Positions 8,514 to 17,980 of a DNA stretch of 64,000 nt are shown here, piece after piece (the stretch's first letter is position 1; every line of letters starts with the position of its first letter). The DNA comes from Paraburkholderia rhynchosiae (GTDB lineage: Bacteria > Pseudomonadota > Gammaproteobacteria > Burkholderiales > Burkholderiaceae). The stretch is taken from the NCBI RefSeq assembly GCF_002879865.1, contig NZ_PNXY01000018.1, positions 62,001-126,000 on the forward strand, in the 5' to 3' direction. Position numbers and translations under genes: made by a program. The notes below the pieces were generated by a model. The model had not been told where the DNA came from and did not search any database. It saw nothing but the letters and a program-made list of their open reading frames with translations.

Positions 8514-8903
8514 ATGACCACCCGCATTGCGCTGATCGCGCACGATCACAAGAAGGACGACATCGTCAGACTGGCCGGCGAATACGTCGATACGCTCAAG
8601 CGCTGCGACATCATCGCGACCGGCACGACCGGCGGCCGCATTAGCGATGCGCATGGCCTGACGGTGGAGCGCATGCTCTCGGGCCCGCACGGCGGCGACC
8701 TTCAGATCGGCGCGCAACTCGCCGAAGGGCGCGTGGACATGGTGATCTTCCTGCGCGATCCGATGACGCCGCAGCCGCACGAACCGGACATCAACGCGCT
8801 GGTCCGCGCATGCGACGTGCACAACATTCCGTGCGCGACCAACATCTCGACGGCGCGCATGATTCTCGACGCGCTCACGCTGCGCGTCATGCAGCAGGTT
8901 TGA
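8514..8903 (+). CDS. mgsA: Methylglyoxal synthase
   Basis: The 129-residue protein starts MTTRIALIAHDHKKDD and shows the MGS motifs: the phosphate-binding TGTTGGRI near residue 41, GPHGGDLQIGAQLAEG with the catalytic Asp near residue 63, and FLRDPMTPQPHEPDI. It converts dihydroxyacetone phosphate to methylglyoxal and phosphate, a bypass of lower glycolysis that relieves sugar-phosphate stress. Length is slightly shorter than the E. coli enzyme but normal for the family. An AGGAG ribosome-binding site lies ahead of the start. An SDR protein precedes it and a quinone oxidoreductase follows, both possibly linked to carbonyl handling, though this is inference. Confidence 0.95.
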   Translation: MTTRIALIAHDHKKDDIVRLAGEYVDTLKRCDIIATGTTGGRISDAHGLTVERMLSGPHGGDLQIGAQLAEGRVDMVIFLRDPMTPQPHEPDINALVRACDVHNIPCATNISTARMILDALTLRVMQQV

Positions 8904-8977
8904 CGATGCGCGCGCTCAACTCATTAGCCACATATCATCGGCCACACAATCAGCCGGCATTCCCAAAGGAGACGTGA

Positions 8978-9952
8978 ATGGTCAAAGCAATCCGATTCGA
9001 TAAAACCGGTGGCCCCGAGGTGATGAAATGGGTCGACGTCGAGGTAGGCGATCCGGGCGCGGGCGAGATCCGCATCCGGCAGACGGCGGTCGGGCTCAAC
9101 TATATCGACGTGTACTTCCGCACGGGCTTGTACCCACTGCCCTTGCCCGGCGGCCTCGGTATGGAAGCGGCCGGTGAAGTCACCGCGGTCGGCGCGGGCG
9201 TGAGCGATCTGAAAGCGGGCGACCGCGTCGCCTACGTGGCGAGGCCGCCGGGCGCGTATGCGCAGGAGCGCGTGCTGCCGGCGGCGCAGGTCATCAGGTT
9301 GCCCGATGCGGTGAGCGATGAACAGGCCGCCTCGGTGATGCTGCAAGGCCTGACCGCGCAGTATCTGCTGCGCCGCACGTATCCGGTGAAGGCCGGCGAC
9401 ACGATCCTGATTCAGGCCGCGGCGGGCGGCGTCGGTCTGCTGGTGTGCCAGTGGGCGAAGGCGCTGGGCGCGACGGTGATCGGCACGGTCGGCTCGGACG
9501 AAAAAGCGGAAATCGCGAAGGCACACGGCTGCGATCATGCAATCGTCTACACGCGCGAGAACTTTACGAAACGCGTGCGTGAAATCACCAACGGCGCGGG
9601 CGTGCCCGTGGTGTACGACTCCATTGGTAAAGACACGTTTACGGGCTCGCTCGATTGTCTCGCGCCGCTCGGCATGTTCGTGAGCTTCGGCAATGCGTCA
9701 GGACCGTTGCCGCCGATCGACTCATCTGAATTCGCCGGACGCGGCTCGCTGTTTTTCACGCGGCCGACGCTGTTCACGTACATCGGCAAACGCAGCGACT
9801 ACGAGGCCATGTCGGCCGAACTCTTCGACGTGCTGACATCCGGCAAGGTCAAGACGAGCATCAATCAGCGCTACGCACTTGCCGATGTCGGTCAGGCGCA
9901 CGCGGACCTCGAAGCGCGCAAGACCACGGGCTCGACGATTCTGCTCCCGTAA
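8978..9952 (+). CDS. qor: NADPH:quinone oxidoreductase, zeta-crystallin type
   Basis: The 324-residue protein belongs to the medium-chain dehydrogenase/reductase superfamily without zinc. The N-terminal GroES-like domain (1-120) is followed by a Rossmann domain with the motif AAAGGVGLLVCQWAKALG near residue 148. It lacks the zinc-binding cysteines of alcohol dehydrogenases. Family members reduce quinones or alpha,beta-unsaturated carbonyls with NADPH. An AAAGGAG ribosome-binding site precedes the start. It ends the SDR-mgsA-qor run, and a strong terminator follows at 10031-10068. Precise substrate is not inferable. Confidence 0.9.
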   Translation: MVKAIRFDKTGGPEVMKWVDVEVGDPGAGEIRIRQTAVGLNYIDVYFRTGLYPLPLPGGLGMEAAGEVTAVGAGVSDLKAGDRVAYVARPPGAYAQERVLPAAQVIRLPDAVSDEQAASVMLQGLTAQYLLRRTYPVKAGDTILIQAAAGGVGLLVCQWAKALGATVIGTVGSDEKAEIAKAHGCDHAIVYTRENFTKRVREITNGAGVPVVYDSIGKDTFTGSLDCLAPLGMFVSFGNASGPLPPIDSSEFAGRGSLFFTRPTLFTYIGKRSDYEAMSAELFDVLTSGKVKTSINQRYALADVGQAHADLEARKTTGSTILLP

Positions 9953-10030
9953 GCCTCATTAGCGTTCGAGTGTCGCGTTCACTGCCATGACCTGAACGCC
10001 GAACCGGGTCAAGCCGTTCATCACCACCAG

Positions 10031-10068
10031 GGCCGTTGCATCTCACGATGCAACGGCCTTCTTCGTTT
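10031..10068 (+). terminator. Rho-independent terminator downstream of qor
   Basis: A perfect 11-base inverted repeat GGCCGTTGCAT (arms 10031-10041 and 10048-10058) with a 6-base loop is followed by a T-rich stretch (TTCTTCGTTT). It separates the qor transcript from the kdp operon. Confidence 0.88.
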
Positions 10069-10095
10069 ACGCGATTTTTATACAGCCGACGCGAG

Positions 10096-10112
10096 CTTTA
10101 ATCAGCCCTTTA
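10096..10112 (+). promoter_or_regulatory. Possible response-regulator direct repeat before kdp
   Basis: CTTTA occurs at 10096-10100 and again at 10108-10112, in an AT-richer patch (10070-10115) just ahead of the kdp genes. OmpR-family regulators such as KdpE bind direct repeats about one helical turn apart, so this is a candidate KdpE site. The repeat is short and no matching -35/-10 pair was found, so support is weak. Confidence 0.2.
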
Positions 10113-10165
10113 CGCACTTCGGCATACCGTTGCAGCTATCCGAAATCCGTCAATGGAGAACAAAA

Positions 10166-10294
10166 ATGGATGTGCTGTACGTCGGGGCTATCGCGCTTTT
10201 TTCCGCGCTGACCTTTGCACTGATTGCCGGCTGCGAGAAGTTGATGCTGTCGCGGTCGCGGCGATTGCCGCACGACCAGGGAGCGCGCTCATGA
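10166..10294 (+). CDS. Small single-pass membrane protein ahead of kdpF
   Basis: A 42-residue frame (MDVLYVGAIALFSALTFALI through HDQGARS) starts at 10166 after GGAGAAC and ends by an ATGA overlap with kdpF at 10291-10294. Residues 4-22 form a clear hydrophobic helix, followed by Cys-Glu-Lys and a basic segment. The overlap and position suggest translation with the kdp operon. I recall similar short frames upstream of kdpF in other proteobacteria, but the sequence itself does not resemble KdpF and I assign no function. It may stabilise the transporter complex or act as a leader controlling kdpF translation. Confidence 0.6.
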   Translation: MDVLYVGAIALFSALTFALIAGCEKLMLSRSRRLPHDQGARS

Positions 10295-10383
10295 ACTGGA
10301 TGCTGTGGATATCCGGCGCGGCGACCGCGCTGCTGTTCGCCTACCTGGTCTATGCGCTGTTGCGCGCGGAGGACATCGAATGA
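10291..10383 (+). CDS. kdpF: Potassium-transporting ATPase small subunit KdpF
   Basis: The 30-residue peptide (MNWMLWISGAATALLFAYLV then YALLRAEDIE) has one transmembrane helix and the typical KdpF ending Y-x-L-L-R-x-E. KdpF is a lipid-like stabiliser of the KdpABC complex in the inner membrane. Both ends overlap neighbours by ATGA: with the small ORF at 10291 and with kdpA at 10380, a sign of translational coupling. Confidence 0.88.
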   Translation: MNWMLWISGAATALLFAYLVYALLRAEDIE

Positions 10384-12185
10384 ACTCGAACAATGTCTTG
10401 CAGGCCGCGCTTTTCATCGTCGTGCTGCTGGCGGCGGCAGTGCCGGTATCGCATTATCTGCGCGGCGTGATGGACGGCAGTTCGCGCGTGCTGCGCATCG
10501 GCGGACCCATCGAGCGCCTGCTGTATCGCATGGCCGGCGTCGATCCGTCGACGGAAATGAGCTGGAAGCATTACGCAATCGCCACTATCGCGTTCAATGC
10601 ACTGGGCGCCGCATTTCTTTATGTGCTGTTGCGCGTGCAAGGCTGGCTGCCCGGCAATCCTCAGCAACTGGGCGCGATGACCGTCGACGGTGCGTTCAAT
10701 ACCGCCATCAGTTTCGTGACCAACACGAACTGGCAGGACTACACGCCCGAACAAACGGTGGGCTATCTCACGCAGATGCTCGGACTCACGGTGCAGAACT
10801 TTTTCTCGGCGGCCACCGGCATCGTCGTGGTGATCGCGCTGATTCGCGGCTTCGCGCGCCATACGGCACAAACCATCGGCAACTTCTGGGTCGACCTCAC
10901 GCGCGTGACGCTGTACGTCTTGCTGCCGATGTCGGTCATCCTCGCGACGCTGTTGATGAGCCAGGGCGTGATCCAGAACTTCAAGGCTTACGAGGACGTG
11001 CCGACCTTGCAGACCACGAGCTACGCCGCACCGAAGCTCGACGCGCAAGGCAATCCGGTGAAGGACGCGAAGGGCAACGCGGTCACGGTCGACACGCCGC
11101 TGAAAACGCAGACCATCGCGATGGGTCCGGTCGCATCGCAGGAAGCGATCAAGATGATCGGCACCAACGGCGGCGGTTTCTTCAACGGTAACTCGGCGCA
11201 TCCGTTTGAAAACCCGACGCCGTTCTCCAACTTCCTGCAGATCTTCTCGATCCTGATTATTCCGGCGGCGCTCGCACTGGTGTTCGGTCGCATGATCTCG
11301 GACCGCAAGCAGGGTGTGGCCGTGCTCGCGGCGATGACGATTGCGTTCGGCGTCTGCATGTTCGGCGAAATTGGCGCGGAGCAGGGCGGCAATCCGGCAT
11401 TCACCGCATTGCACGTCGATCAATCGGCGAGCGCGATGCAGTCGGGCGGCAACGCGGAAGGCAAGGAAACGCGCTTCGGTATCGCACAGTCGGGCATCTT
11501 TACGGTCGCGACGACGGCGGCTTCGTGCGGCGCGGTCGCCAATACGCACGATTCGCTGACGCCTATCGGCGGCCTCTATCCGCTGCTGTTGATGCAACTC
11601 GGCGAAGTGATTTTCGGCGGTGTCGGTTCGGGCCTGTACGGCATGCTGGTGTTCGCGCTGCTCGCGGTGTTCGTGGCGGGTCTGATGATCGGCCGCACGC
11701 CTGAATATGTCGGCAAGAAGATCGAAGCGTACGAGATGAAGATGGTGTCCATTGTCGTGCTGCTTACGCCGCTGCTCGTGCTGGTCGGCACGTCGATCGC
11801 GGTGCTGACGGAAGCCGGCAAGGCGGGCATCGCCAATCCAGGGCCGCACGGCTTCTCCGAAATCCTCTACGCGTTCAGCTCGGCCGCGAACAACAACGGC
11901 AGCGCATTCGCGGGCCTGACCGTGGGCACGCCGTTCTACAACTGGCTCACCGCAATCGCGATGTGGTTCGGCCGCTTCGGCACGATCGTCCCCGTGCTCG
12001 CAATTGCCGGCTCGCTTGCCGCTAAAAAACGCATCGGCGTAACGGGCGGCACGCTGCCGACGCACGGCCCGCTGTTCGTCGTGCTGCTGCTGGGCACGGT
12101 GCTGCTGGTCGGTGCCTTGACTTATGTGCCCGCGCTCGCGCTCGGCCCCGGCGTCGAACATCTGATGATGATGGGCGCGCATTGA
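10380..12185 (+). CDS. kdpA: Potassium-transporting ATPase channel subunit KdpA
   Basis: This 601-residue polytopic membrane protein is the K+ channel-like subunit of the KdpFABC pump. Selectivity-filter loops are visible, including NTNWQDY (near residue 116), GTNGGGFFN (near residue 260) and a third and fourth repeat around CGAVANTHDSL and SSAANNNGSAFAGL. It takes potassium from the periplasm with micromolar affinity and hands it to KdpB. Length is somewhat above the E. coli 557 residues, from an insertion around residues 215-245 rich in Lys, Asp and Gly. The start overlaps the kdpF stop. Confidence 0.97.
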   Translation: MNSNNVLQAALFIVVLLAAAVPVSHYLRGVMDGSSRVLRIGGPIERLLYRMAGVDPSTEMSWKHYAIATIAFNALGAAFLYVLLRVQGWLPGNPQQLGAMTVDGAFNTAISFVTNTNWQDYTPEQTVGYLTQMLGLTVQNFFSAATGIVVVIALIRGFARHTAQTIGNFWVDLTRVTLYVLLPMSVILATLLMSQGVIQNFKAYEDVPTLQTTSYAAPKLDAQGNPVKDAKGNAVTVDTPLKTQTIAMGPVASQEAIKMIGTNGGGFFNGNSAHPFENPTPFSNFLQIFSILIIPAALALVFGRMISDRKQGVAVLAAMTIAFGVCMFGEIGAEQGGNPAFTALHVDQSASAMQSGGNAEGKETRFGIAQSGIFTVATTAASCGAVANTHDSLTPIGGLYPLLLMQLGEVIFGGVGSGLYGMLVFALLAVFVAGLMIGRTPEYVGKKIEAYEMKMVSIVVLLTPLLVLVGTSIAVLTEAGKAGIANPGPHGFSEILYAFSSAANNNGSAFAGLTVGTPFYNWLTAIAMWFGRFGTIVPVLAIAGSLAAKKRIGVTGGTLPTHGPLFVVLLLGTVLLVGALTYVPALALGPGVEHLMMMGAH

Positions 12186-12248
12186 CGCGGCTCATGCCAA
12201 GCAACGAACGTGCATATCAGCGAATGCAATGCGAAATTCGAGGACTCA

Positions 12249-14345
12249 ATGACTGAACATAATTCAACGAGGTCCATGTTCGATCCGGCGCTGCTGCGCC
12301 CGGCGATCGTGGACTCCTTCAGAAAGCTCACACCGCGCACGCAGTTCCGCAATCCGGTGATGTTCTGCGTGTACGTCGGCAGTATTCTGACGACCGTTCT
12401 CTGGGTCGCCGCGCTCGCCGGTCAGGCCGAGGCGCCTGCGGGTTTCATTCTCGCGGTCACCCTGTGGCTGTGGTTCACGGTGCTGTTCGCGAACTTCGCG
12501 GAGGCGCTCGCCGAAGGCCGCTCGAAAGCGCAGGCGGCGTCGCTGCGCAGCGCGAAGAAAGACGTGATGGCGAAGAAGCTCAACGAGCCGCATCCGAAGT
12601 CGCCGATCCGTATTGTGACGGCGTCGGATTTGCGCAAGGGTGATGTCGTGCTGGTCGAAACCGGCGACGTGATTCCGGCCGACGGGGAAGTGATCGACGG
12701 CGTCGCGTCTGTCGACGAATCCGCGATCACCGGTGAATCCGCGCCGGTGATCCGCGAGTCGGGCGGCGACTTTTCGTCGGTGACGGGCGGCACGCGCGTG
12801 CTGTCCGACTGGATCGTCGTGCGCGTCACGGCGAATCCCGGCGAAGCGTTTCTTGACCGCATGATCGCGATGGTCGAAGGCGCGAAACGTCAGAAGACGC
12901 CGAACGAAATCGCGCTGACCATTCTGCTCGTCGCATTGACCATCGTGATGCTGCTCGCGACCGCCACCTTGCTGCCGTTCTCGGCGTTCGCTGTGCAAGC
13001 CACTCACCTTACGAATTCGGCGGGACACGTGGTGACGATCACCGCGCTCGTCGCGCTGCTCGTGTGCCTGATTCCGACCACCATCGGCGGGCTGTTGTCG
13101 GCCATCGGCGTGGCCGGCATGAGCCGCATGATGCAGGCGAACGTGATCGCCACATCGGGCCGCGCGGTTGAAGCCGCCGGCGACGTCGACGTGCTGCTGC
13201 TCGACAAGACCGGCACGATCACGCTCGGCAACCGCCAGGCGTCGCTGTTCATTCCGGCGCCGGGTTTGAGCGAAGAAGCGCTCGCGGACGCGGCGCAACT
13301 TTCGTCGCTCGCCGACGAAACGCCCGAAGGCCGCAGCATCGTCGTGCTCGCGAAGCAGCGCTTCAATATCCGGCAACGCGATATGGCGTCGTTGCACGCG
13401 GTGTTCCTCGCGTTCACCGCGCAAACGCGGATGAGCGGCGTCGATCTGCCAGGCCGCGAAATTCGCAAGGGCGCAGCCGATGCGGTCAAGAACTACGTCG
13501 AAGCGAACGGTGGCCGCTTTCCGAACGAAGTCAGCAGCGCCGTCGCGGAGGTCGCGCGGCGCGGCAGCACGCCGCTCGTCGTCGCGGAAAAAGGCGAGCA
13601 GGGCGCGCGCGTGCTCGGCGTGATCGAGTTGAAGGACGTGGTGAAGGGCGGCATCAAGGAACGCTTTGCGGAGCTGCGCAAAATGGGCATCAAGACGGTG
13701 ATGGTGACGGGCGATAACCGCTTGACCGCGGCGGCGATCGCGGCGGAAGCCGGCGTCGACGATTTCCTTGCCGAAGCCACGCCCGAAGCGAAGCTTGCGA
13801 CGATCCGCGCGCACCAGGCCGAAGGCCGCCTCGTGGCAATGACCGGCGACGGCACCAACGACGCCCCGGCGCTCGCGCAGGCGGACGTCGCGGTGGCGAT
13901 GAACACCGGCACGCAGGCGGCGAAGGAAGCCGGCAACATGGTCGACCTCGATTCGAATCCGACCAAGCTGATCGAGATCGTCGAAATAGGCAAACAGATG
14001 CTGATGACGCGCGGCTCGCTCACCACCTTCTCGATTGCCAACGATCTCGCCAAGTACTTCGCGATCATTCCGGCCGCGTTCGCGACCACTTATCCGGCGC
14101 TCAATGCACTGAACGTGATGCATCTGGCAACACCCGCTTCGGCGATCATGTCGGCGGTGATTTTCAACGCGTTGATCATCGTGCTGCTGATTCCGCTCGC
14201 GCTCAAAGGCGTGCGTTATCGTGCGCTCGGCGCGGCGGTTCTACTGCGACGCAATCTGCTCGTGTACGGCCTGGGCGGAATCGTGGTGCCGTTCATCGGC
14301 ATCAAGTTGATCGATATGGTGCTGGCCGCGTTCGGCTGGGTCTGA
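12249..14345 (+). CDS. kdpB: Potassium-transporting ATPase, ATP-binding subunit KdpB
   Basis: I place the start at 12249 (MTEHNSTRSMFDPALLRPAI) behind a GAGGACTC ribosome-binding site; an in-frame ATG at 12210 is not better supported. The 698-residue P-type ATPase shows the TGES loop at residues 161-164 of the actuator domain, the phosphorylated Asp319 in DKTGT, and the hinge motif TGDGTNDAPAL. In E. coli, phosphorylation of the TGES serine inhibits the pump at high K+; the serine is kept here. KdpB hydrolyses ATP to drive K+ through KdpA. It lies 63 bases after kdpA. Confidence 0.97.
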   Translation: MTEHNSTRSMFDPALLRPAIVDSFRKLTPRTQFRNPVMFCVYVGSILTTVLWVAALAGQAEAPAGFILAVTLWLWFTVLFANFAEALAEGRSKAQAASLRSAKKDVMAKKLNEPHPKSPIRIVTASDLRKGDVVLVETGDVIPADGEVIDGVASVDESAITGESAPVIRESGGDFSSVTGGTRVLSDWIVVRVTANPGEAFLDRMIAMVEGAKRQKTPNEIALTILLVALTIVMLLATATLLPFSAFAVQATHLTNSAGHVVTITALVALLVCLIPTTIGGLLSAIGVAGMSRMMQANVIATSGRAVEAAGDVDVLLLDKTGTITLGNRQASLFIPAPGLSEEALADAAQLSSLADETPEGRSIVVLAKQRFNIRQRDMASLHAVFLAFTAQTRMSGVDLPGREIRKGAADAVKNYVEANGGRFPNEVSSAVAEVARRGSTPLVVAEKGEQGARVLGVIELKDVVKGGIKERFAELRKMGIKTVMVTGDNRLTAAAIAAEAGVDDFLAEATPEAKLATIRAHQAEGRLVAMTGDGTNDAPALAQADVAVAMNTGTQAAKEAGNMVDLDSNPTKLIEIVEIGKQMLMTRGSLTTFSIANDLAKYFAIIPAAFATTYPALNALNVMHLATPASAIMSAVIFNALIIVLLIPLALKGVRYRALGAAVLLRRNLLVYGLGGIVVPFIGIKLIDMVLAAFGWV

Positions 14346-14390
14346 ATTGGGCCGGTTTGAAAATCGGCAGGCTACGAGGAAATAATCATC

Positions 14391-14969
14391 ATGAAAAATC
14401 TGTTGCGTCCGTTGATTGTGATTTTCGCGGTGTTGAGCGCCGTCACCGGGCTTGCTTATCCGGCGTTGATGACCGCAGTGGGTCAGACGGTATTCCGCGA
14501 GCAGGCCAATGGCAGCCTCATCGAGCAGGACGGCAAAGTGGTCGGCTCGAAGCTGATCGGCCAGCAGTTCGATGCGCCACAGTACTTCTGGGGACGTCTG
14601 TCGGCCACAAGCCCGATGCCCTACAACGCGCAGGCTTCGGGCGGCTCCAATCTCGGGCCGACCAATCCGGCGCTTCTGGACGAAGTGAAAGGCCGCATCG
14701 ACGCGTTGAAGGCTGCGGGCACCGATATGTCGAAGCCCGTGCCGGTCGATCTCGTGACATCGTCGGGGAGCGGCCTCGACCCTGAGATCAGTCCAGCGGC
14801 GGCCGCTTATCAGATCGATCGGGTGGCGAAAGCGCGCGGGCTCGCGGAGAACGATGTGCAAGGACTGGTGGACCGCTATACGACTGGCCGTCAATTCGGC
14901 ATTCTCGGCGAGCCGCGCGTGAACGTGCTGCAACTCAATCTCGCGCTTGATGAGATCAAGCGCGGTTGA
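14391..14969 (+). CDS. kdpC: Potassium-transporting ATPase subunit KdpC
   Basis: The 192-residue protein starts MKNLLRPLIVIFAVLSAVTG with a single N-terminal transmembrane helix and a periplasmic domain carrying GSKLIGQQFDAPQYFWGRLSA and ISPAAAAYQIDRVAKARG. KdpC is the small chaperone-like subunit of KdpFABC and raises nucleotide affinity. A GAGGAAAT ribosome-binding site precedes the start. Length is normal. A gap of 161 bases separates it from kdpD. Confidence 0.96.
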   Translation: MKNLLRPLIVIFAVLSAVTGLAYPALMTAVGQTVFREQANGSLIEQDGKVVGSKLIGQQFDAPQYFWGRLSATSPMPYNAQASGGSNLGPTNPALLDEVKGRIDALKAAGTDMSKPVPVDLVTSSGSGLDPEISPAAAAYQIDRVAKARGLAENDVQGLVDRYTTGRQFGILGEPRVNVLQLNLALDEIKRG

Positions 14970-15130
14970 TCAAAGTTTGCTGCGGCGCTAACCAACAGGC
15001 GGCGTGCGCGATGCCGTCCTTGTCTTTTTACAAGCACAGGCGGCGCATCGTCATGAACGATTTGCTGCCAAACCGCCGCCGTGCCACCATGCATACACCG
15101 CCGCTCGCCTGACGATGAACACATCCAAGC

Positions 15131-17980
15131 ATGAACCGCCCAGATCCTGACGAACTGCTCGACAAACTGCAGCGCGATGAAGAAAGACGTCAGCGCGGCA
15201 AACTGAAGATTTTTTTCGGCGCGTCGGCGGGCGTCGGCAAGACGTATGCGATGTTGCAAGCGGCGCGCCGCCGCCACGACGAAGGCGTGGACGTGGTGAT
15301 CGGCATCGCGGAAACACATGGGCGCAGCGAGACCGCGGCGCTGGTCCAAGGCCTCGACGTGCTGCCGCTCGCGCAGATCGACTACCGCGGCCGCAAGCTC
15401 GCCGAGTTCGATCTCGACGCGGCACTGGCCCGCAAGCCGCAACTGATTCTCGTCGACGAACTCGCGCATTCGAACGTGCAGGGTGCGCGGCACCTGAAGC
15501 GCTGGCAGGATGTCTATGAACTGCTCGACGCCGGCATCGACGTCTTTACGACGGTCAACGTTCAACACCTCGAAAGCCTGAACGACGTGGTCGGCCAGAT
15601 CACCGGCATCCGCGTCTGGGAGACGGTTCCTGACCGCGTGTTCGATCGCGCCGATGAAGTCACGCTCGTCGATCTTCCCGCCGAGGAACTGCTCGACCGG
15701 ATGCGCGACGGCAAAGTGTATTTGCCGCAGCAGGCCGAGCGCGCGGTGCGTAACTTCTTTCGCAAAGGCAATCTGATTGCGCTCCGGGAACTTGCGTTGC
15801 GGCGTACCGCGGATCGCGTCGACGCGCAAATGCGCGAGTATCGTGCGGACCGTTCGATCGAACGAATCTGGCAGGCGCGCGAGCGCTTGCTGGTATGCGT
15901 CGGCCCGGGACCCGAAGCGCCGATGCTGGTGCGCGCGGCGGCGCGTCTTGCCGCCAGCCTGAAGGCCGACTGGATTGCCGTGTATGTCGAAACCCCCGCG
16001 TTGCAGCGGTTGCCCGACGCACGCCGCGAACGCACGCTCAACGCGTTGAAGCTCGCCGCAGAACTCGGCGCCGAAACCGCGACGCTCGCCGGCACCGATG
16101 CGGCTCTCGCACTAATCGGTTATGCGCAGGCGCGCAACGTTTCGAAGCTCGTGGCGGGCGCGTCGACGCGCACGGGTTTGATGCGCTGGCTGCGCCGGCC
16201 GCTTGGCGAGCGCATCGCGGAACGGGCGGGTCATGTCGATCTCACGCTGATTCGCGCGTCGTCGTCCGAAGACGACGGTGAGCAGCGCCGCTTGCTGAAC
16301 ACGACGGCGAACGCATGGCGCGAGACGCTGAGCGCCGCGCGTGAACGACGCTCGCCGCCGCGCGCCTATGGCTTCGCGCTGGCGATCTGTGCGGGCATCA
16401 CCGCGTTATCGAGCCAACTGAGCAACCACATCGATCTGACGAACCTCGTCATGCTGTATCTGCTCGGCGTGATCTTCGCCGCTGTGAAGCTCGGGCGCGG
16501 GCCAGGCGTGCTGCTGTCGTTCATGAGCGTGGCCGCGTTCGACTTTTTCTTCGTGCCGCCGCGCTTGTCGTTGTCGGTGTCCGACACGCAATATCTGCTG
16601 ACCTTCTTCGGCATGTTGTTGACGTCGCTGGTGATCAGCCATCTCACGTCGAGCCTTCGACGCGAGGCGCGCGTCGCGCGGCGTCGCGAGCAGCGCACCG
16701 GCGCGATGTACGCAATGGCGCGCGAACTGGCCGCGGCGCTGACCACTGAACAGATTGTCGGCATCGGCAGCCGGCACGTGAGCGAAGTGTTCGGCGCGCG
16801 CGTCGCGATCCTGTTGCCGGACAGCGCCGACCAGGTGAGGCAGAAGATCGAAGACCCTGACGAGGCAATTACGCTCGAAGGCGAATTGCTCGATATCGAT
16901 GTCGGTCAATGGGTCTACGATCGCCAGAAGCCGGCCGGACATGGCACGGATACGCTGCCGGCCGCTGCTGCTCTATATCTGCCGCTGAAGGCGCCGATGC
17001 GCACGCGCGGCGTGCTTGCCGTGGTGCTGCGCGACGAGCGCGAGCTGGACGTACCCGAGCAGCAACGCATGCTCGACGCGTTCGCCGCGCAAATTGCGCT
17101 CGCGCTTGAACGCGTGCATTACGTGGATATCGCACGCGACGCGCTCGTCAATATGGAATCCGAACGTTTGCGCAACTCGCTGTTGTCCGCTATCTCACAC
17201 GACCTGCGCACGCCGCTGACCACTATCGTCGGTTTCTCGTCGATGCTCGCGCAATCCCGCGTGCATGAGAGACAGGGCCAGGCGCAGCGCGACGATGAAC
17301 TCGTCGACGCCATCCATGAAGAAGCGCTGCGCATGACGGGCATTGTCACGAATCTGCTCGATATGGCGCGTTTGCAAGCGGGCAGTCTGCAACTGAACCG
17401 GCAGTGGACGCTGCTCGAGGAAACCGTGGGCGCCGCGCTGCGCGCTTGCCGGCGCGTGCTGACGGGGCATCCGGTGCAGGTTAATCTCGCCGCCGATTTG
17501 CCGCTGCTGCATCTCGACGCGGTGCTGATGGAGCGGCTCTTTTCGAACCTGTTCGAGAACGCAGCGAAATACACGTCGCCGGCTACGCCATTGACCATCG
17601 GCGGGCAACGTTTCGACGCGGACGGCAAGTCGTTCGTTCGCGTCACCGTCGACGATAATGGACCTGGGCTGCCCGCCGGCATGGAGGCGCGCGTGTTCGA
17701 GAAGTTCACGCGCGGCGAGAAGGAGTCGGCCAAGCCCGGCATCGGTCTGGGTCTCGCGATCTGCCGCGCGATTGCGGAGGCGCATGGCGGCAGCGTCGGC
17801 GCATTGAATCGCATGTCGGCGGACGGCCGCGCCGAAGGCGCGCGTTTCTGGTTCACACTTCCGGTTGAAACGCCGCCCGACGCGCCGCCCGAGACACCCG
17901 AAGCGTTGGAAGACGACGCCACGGACGCTCCAACTCCCAACCCGCTTTTAAATCAGCTTCCCAGACCAACTCATGAGTGA
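15131..17980 (+). CDS. kdpD: Sensor histidine kinase KdpD
   Basis: The 949-residue protein has the full KdpD order: an N-terminal KdpD domain with Walker A GASAGVGKT (about residues 32-40), a Usp-like domain (about 250-370), four transmembrane helices (about 410-510), a GAF-like segment, the dimerisation/phosphoacceptor helix with His690 in SAISHDLRT, and an ATPase domain ending near residue 920. KdpD senses potassium limitation or turgor stress and phosphorylates KdpE. The C-terminal 30 residues are Pro/Ala/Glu-rich. The stop overlaps the kdpE start by 8 bases. Confidence 0.97.
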   Translation: MNRPDPDELLDKLQRDEERRQRGKLKIFFGASAGVGKTYAMLQAARRRHDEGVDVVIGIAETHGRSETAALVQGLDVLPLAQIDYRGRKLAEFDLDAALARKPQLILVDELAHSNVQGARHLKRWQDVYELLDAGIDVFTTVNVQHLESLNDVVGQITGIRVWETVPDRVFDRADEVTLVDLPAEELLDRMRDGKVYLPQQAERAVRNFFRKGNLIALRELALRRTADRVDAQMREYRADRSIERIWQARERLLVCVGPGPEAPMLVRAAARLAASLKADWIAVYVETPALQRLPDARRERTLNALKLAAELGAETATLAGTDAALALIGYAQARNVSKLVAGASTRTGLMRWLRRPLGERIAERAGHVDLTLIRASSSEDDGEQRRLLNTTANAWRETLSAARERRSPPRAYGFALAICAGITALSSQLSNHIDLTNLVMLYLLGVIFAAVKLGRGPGVLLSFMSVAAFDFFFVPPRLSLSVSDTQYLLTFFGMLLTSLVISHLTSSLRREARVARRREQRTGAMYAMARELAAALTTEQIVGIGSRHVSEVFGARVAILLPDSADQVRQKIEDPDEAITLEGELLDIDVGQWVYDRQKPAGHGTDTLPAAAALYLPLKAPMRTRGVLAVVLRDERELDVPEQQRMLDAFAAQIALALERVHYVDIARDALVNMESERLRNSLLSAISHDLRTPLTTIVGFSSMLAQSRVHERQGQAQRDDELVDAIHEEALRMTGIVTNLLDMARLQAGSLQLNRQWTLLEETVGAALRACRRVLTGHPVQVNLAADLPLLHLDAVLMERLFSNLFENAAKYTSPATPLTIGGQRFDADGKSFVRVTVDDNGPGLPAGMEARVFEKFTRGEKESAKPGIGLGLAICRAIAEAHGGSVGALNRMSADGRAEGARFWFTLPVETPPDAPPETPEALEDDATDAPTPNPLLNQLPRPTHE

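Noticed and set aside
14970..15130. Candidate gene or RNA between kdpC and kdpD
   Set aside because: Only a short repeat of AGGCGGCG is visible, with no frame, stable hairpin or promoter I could defend.
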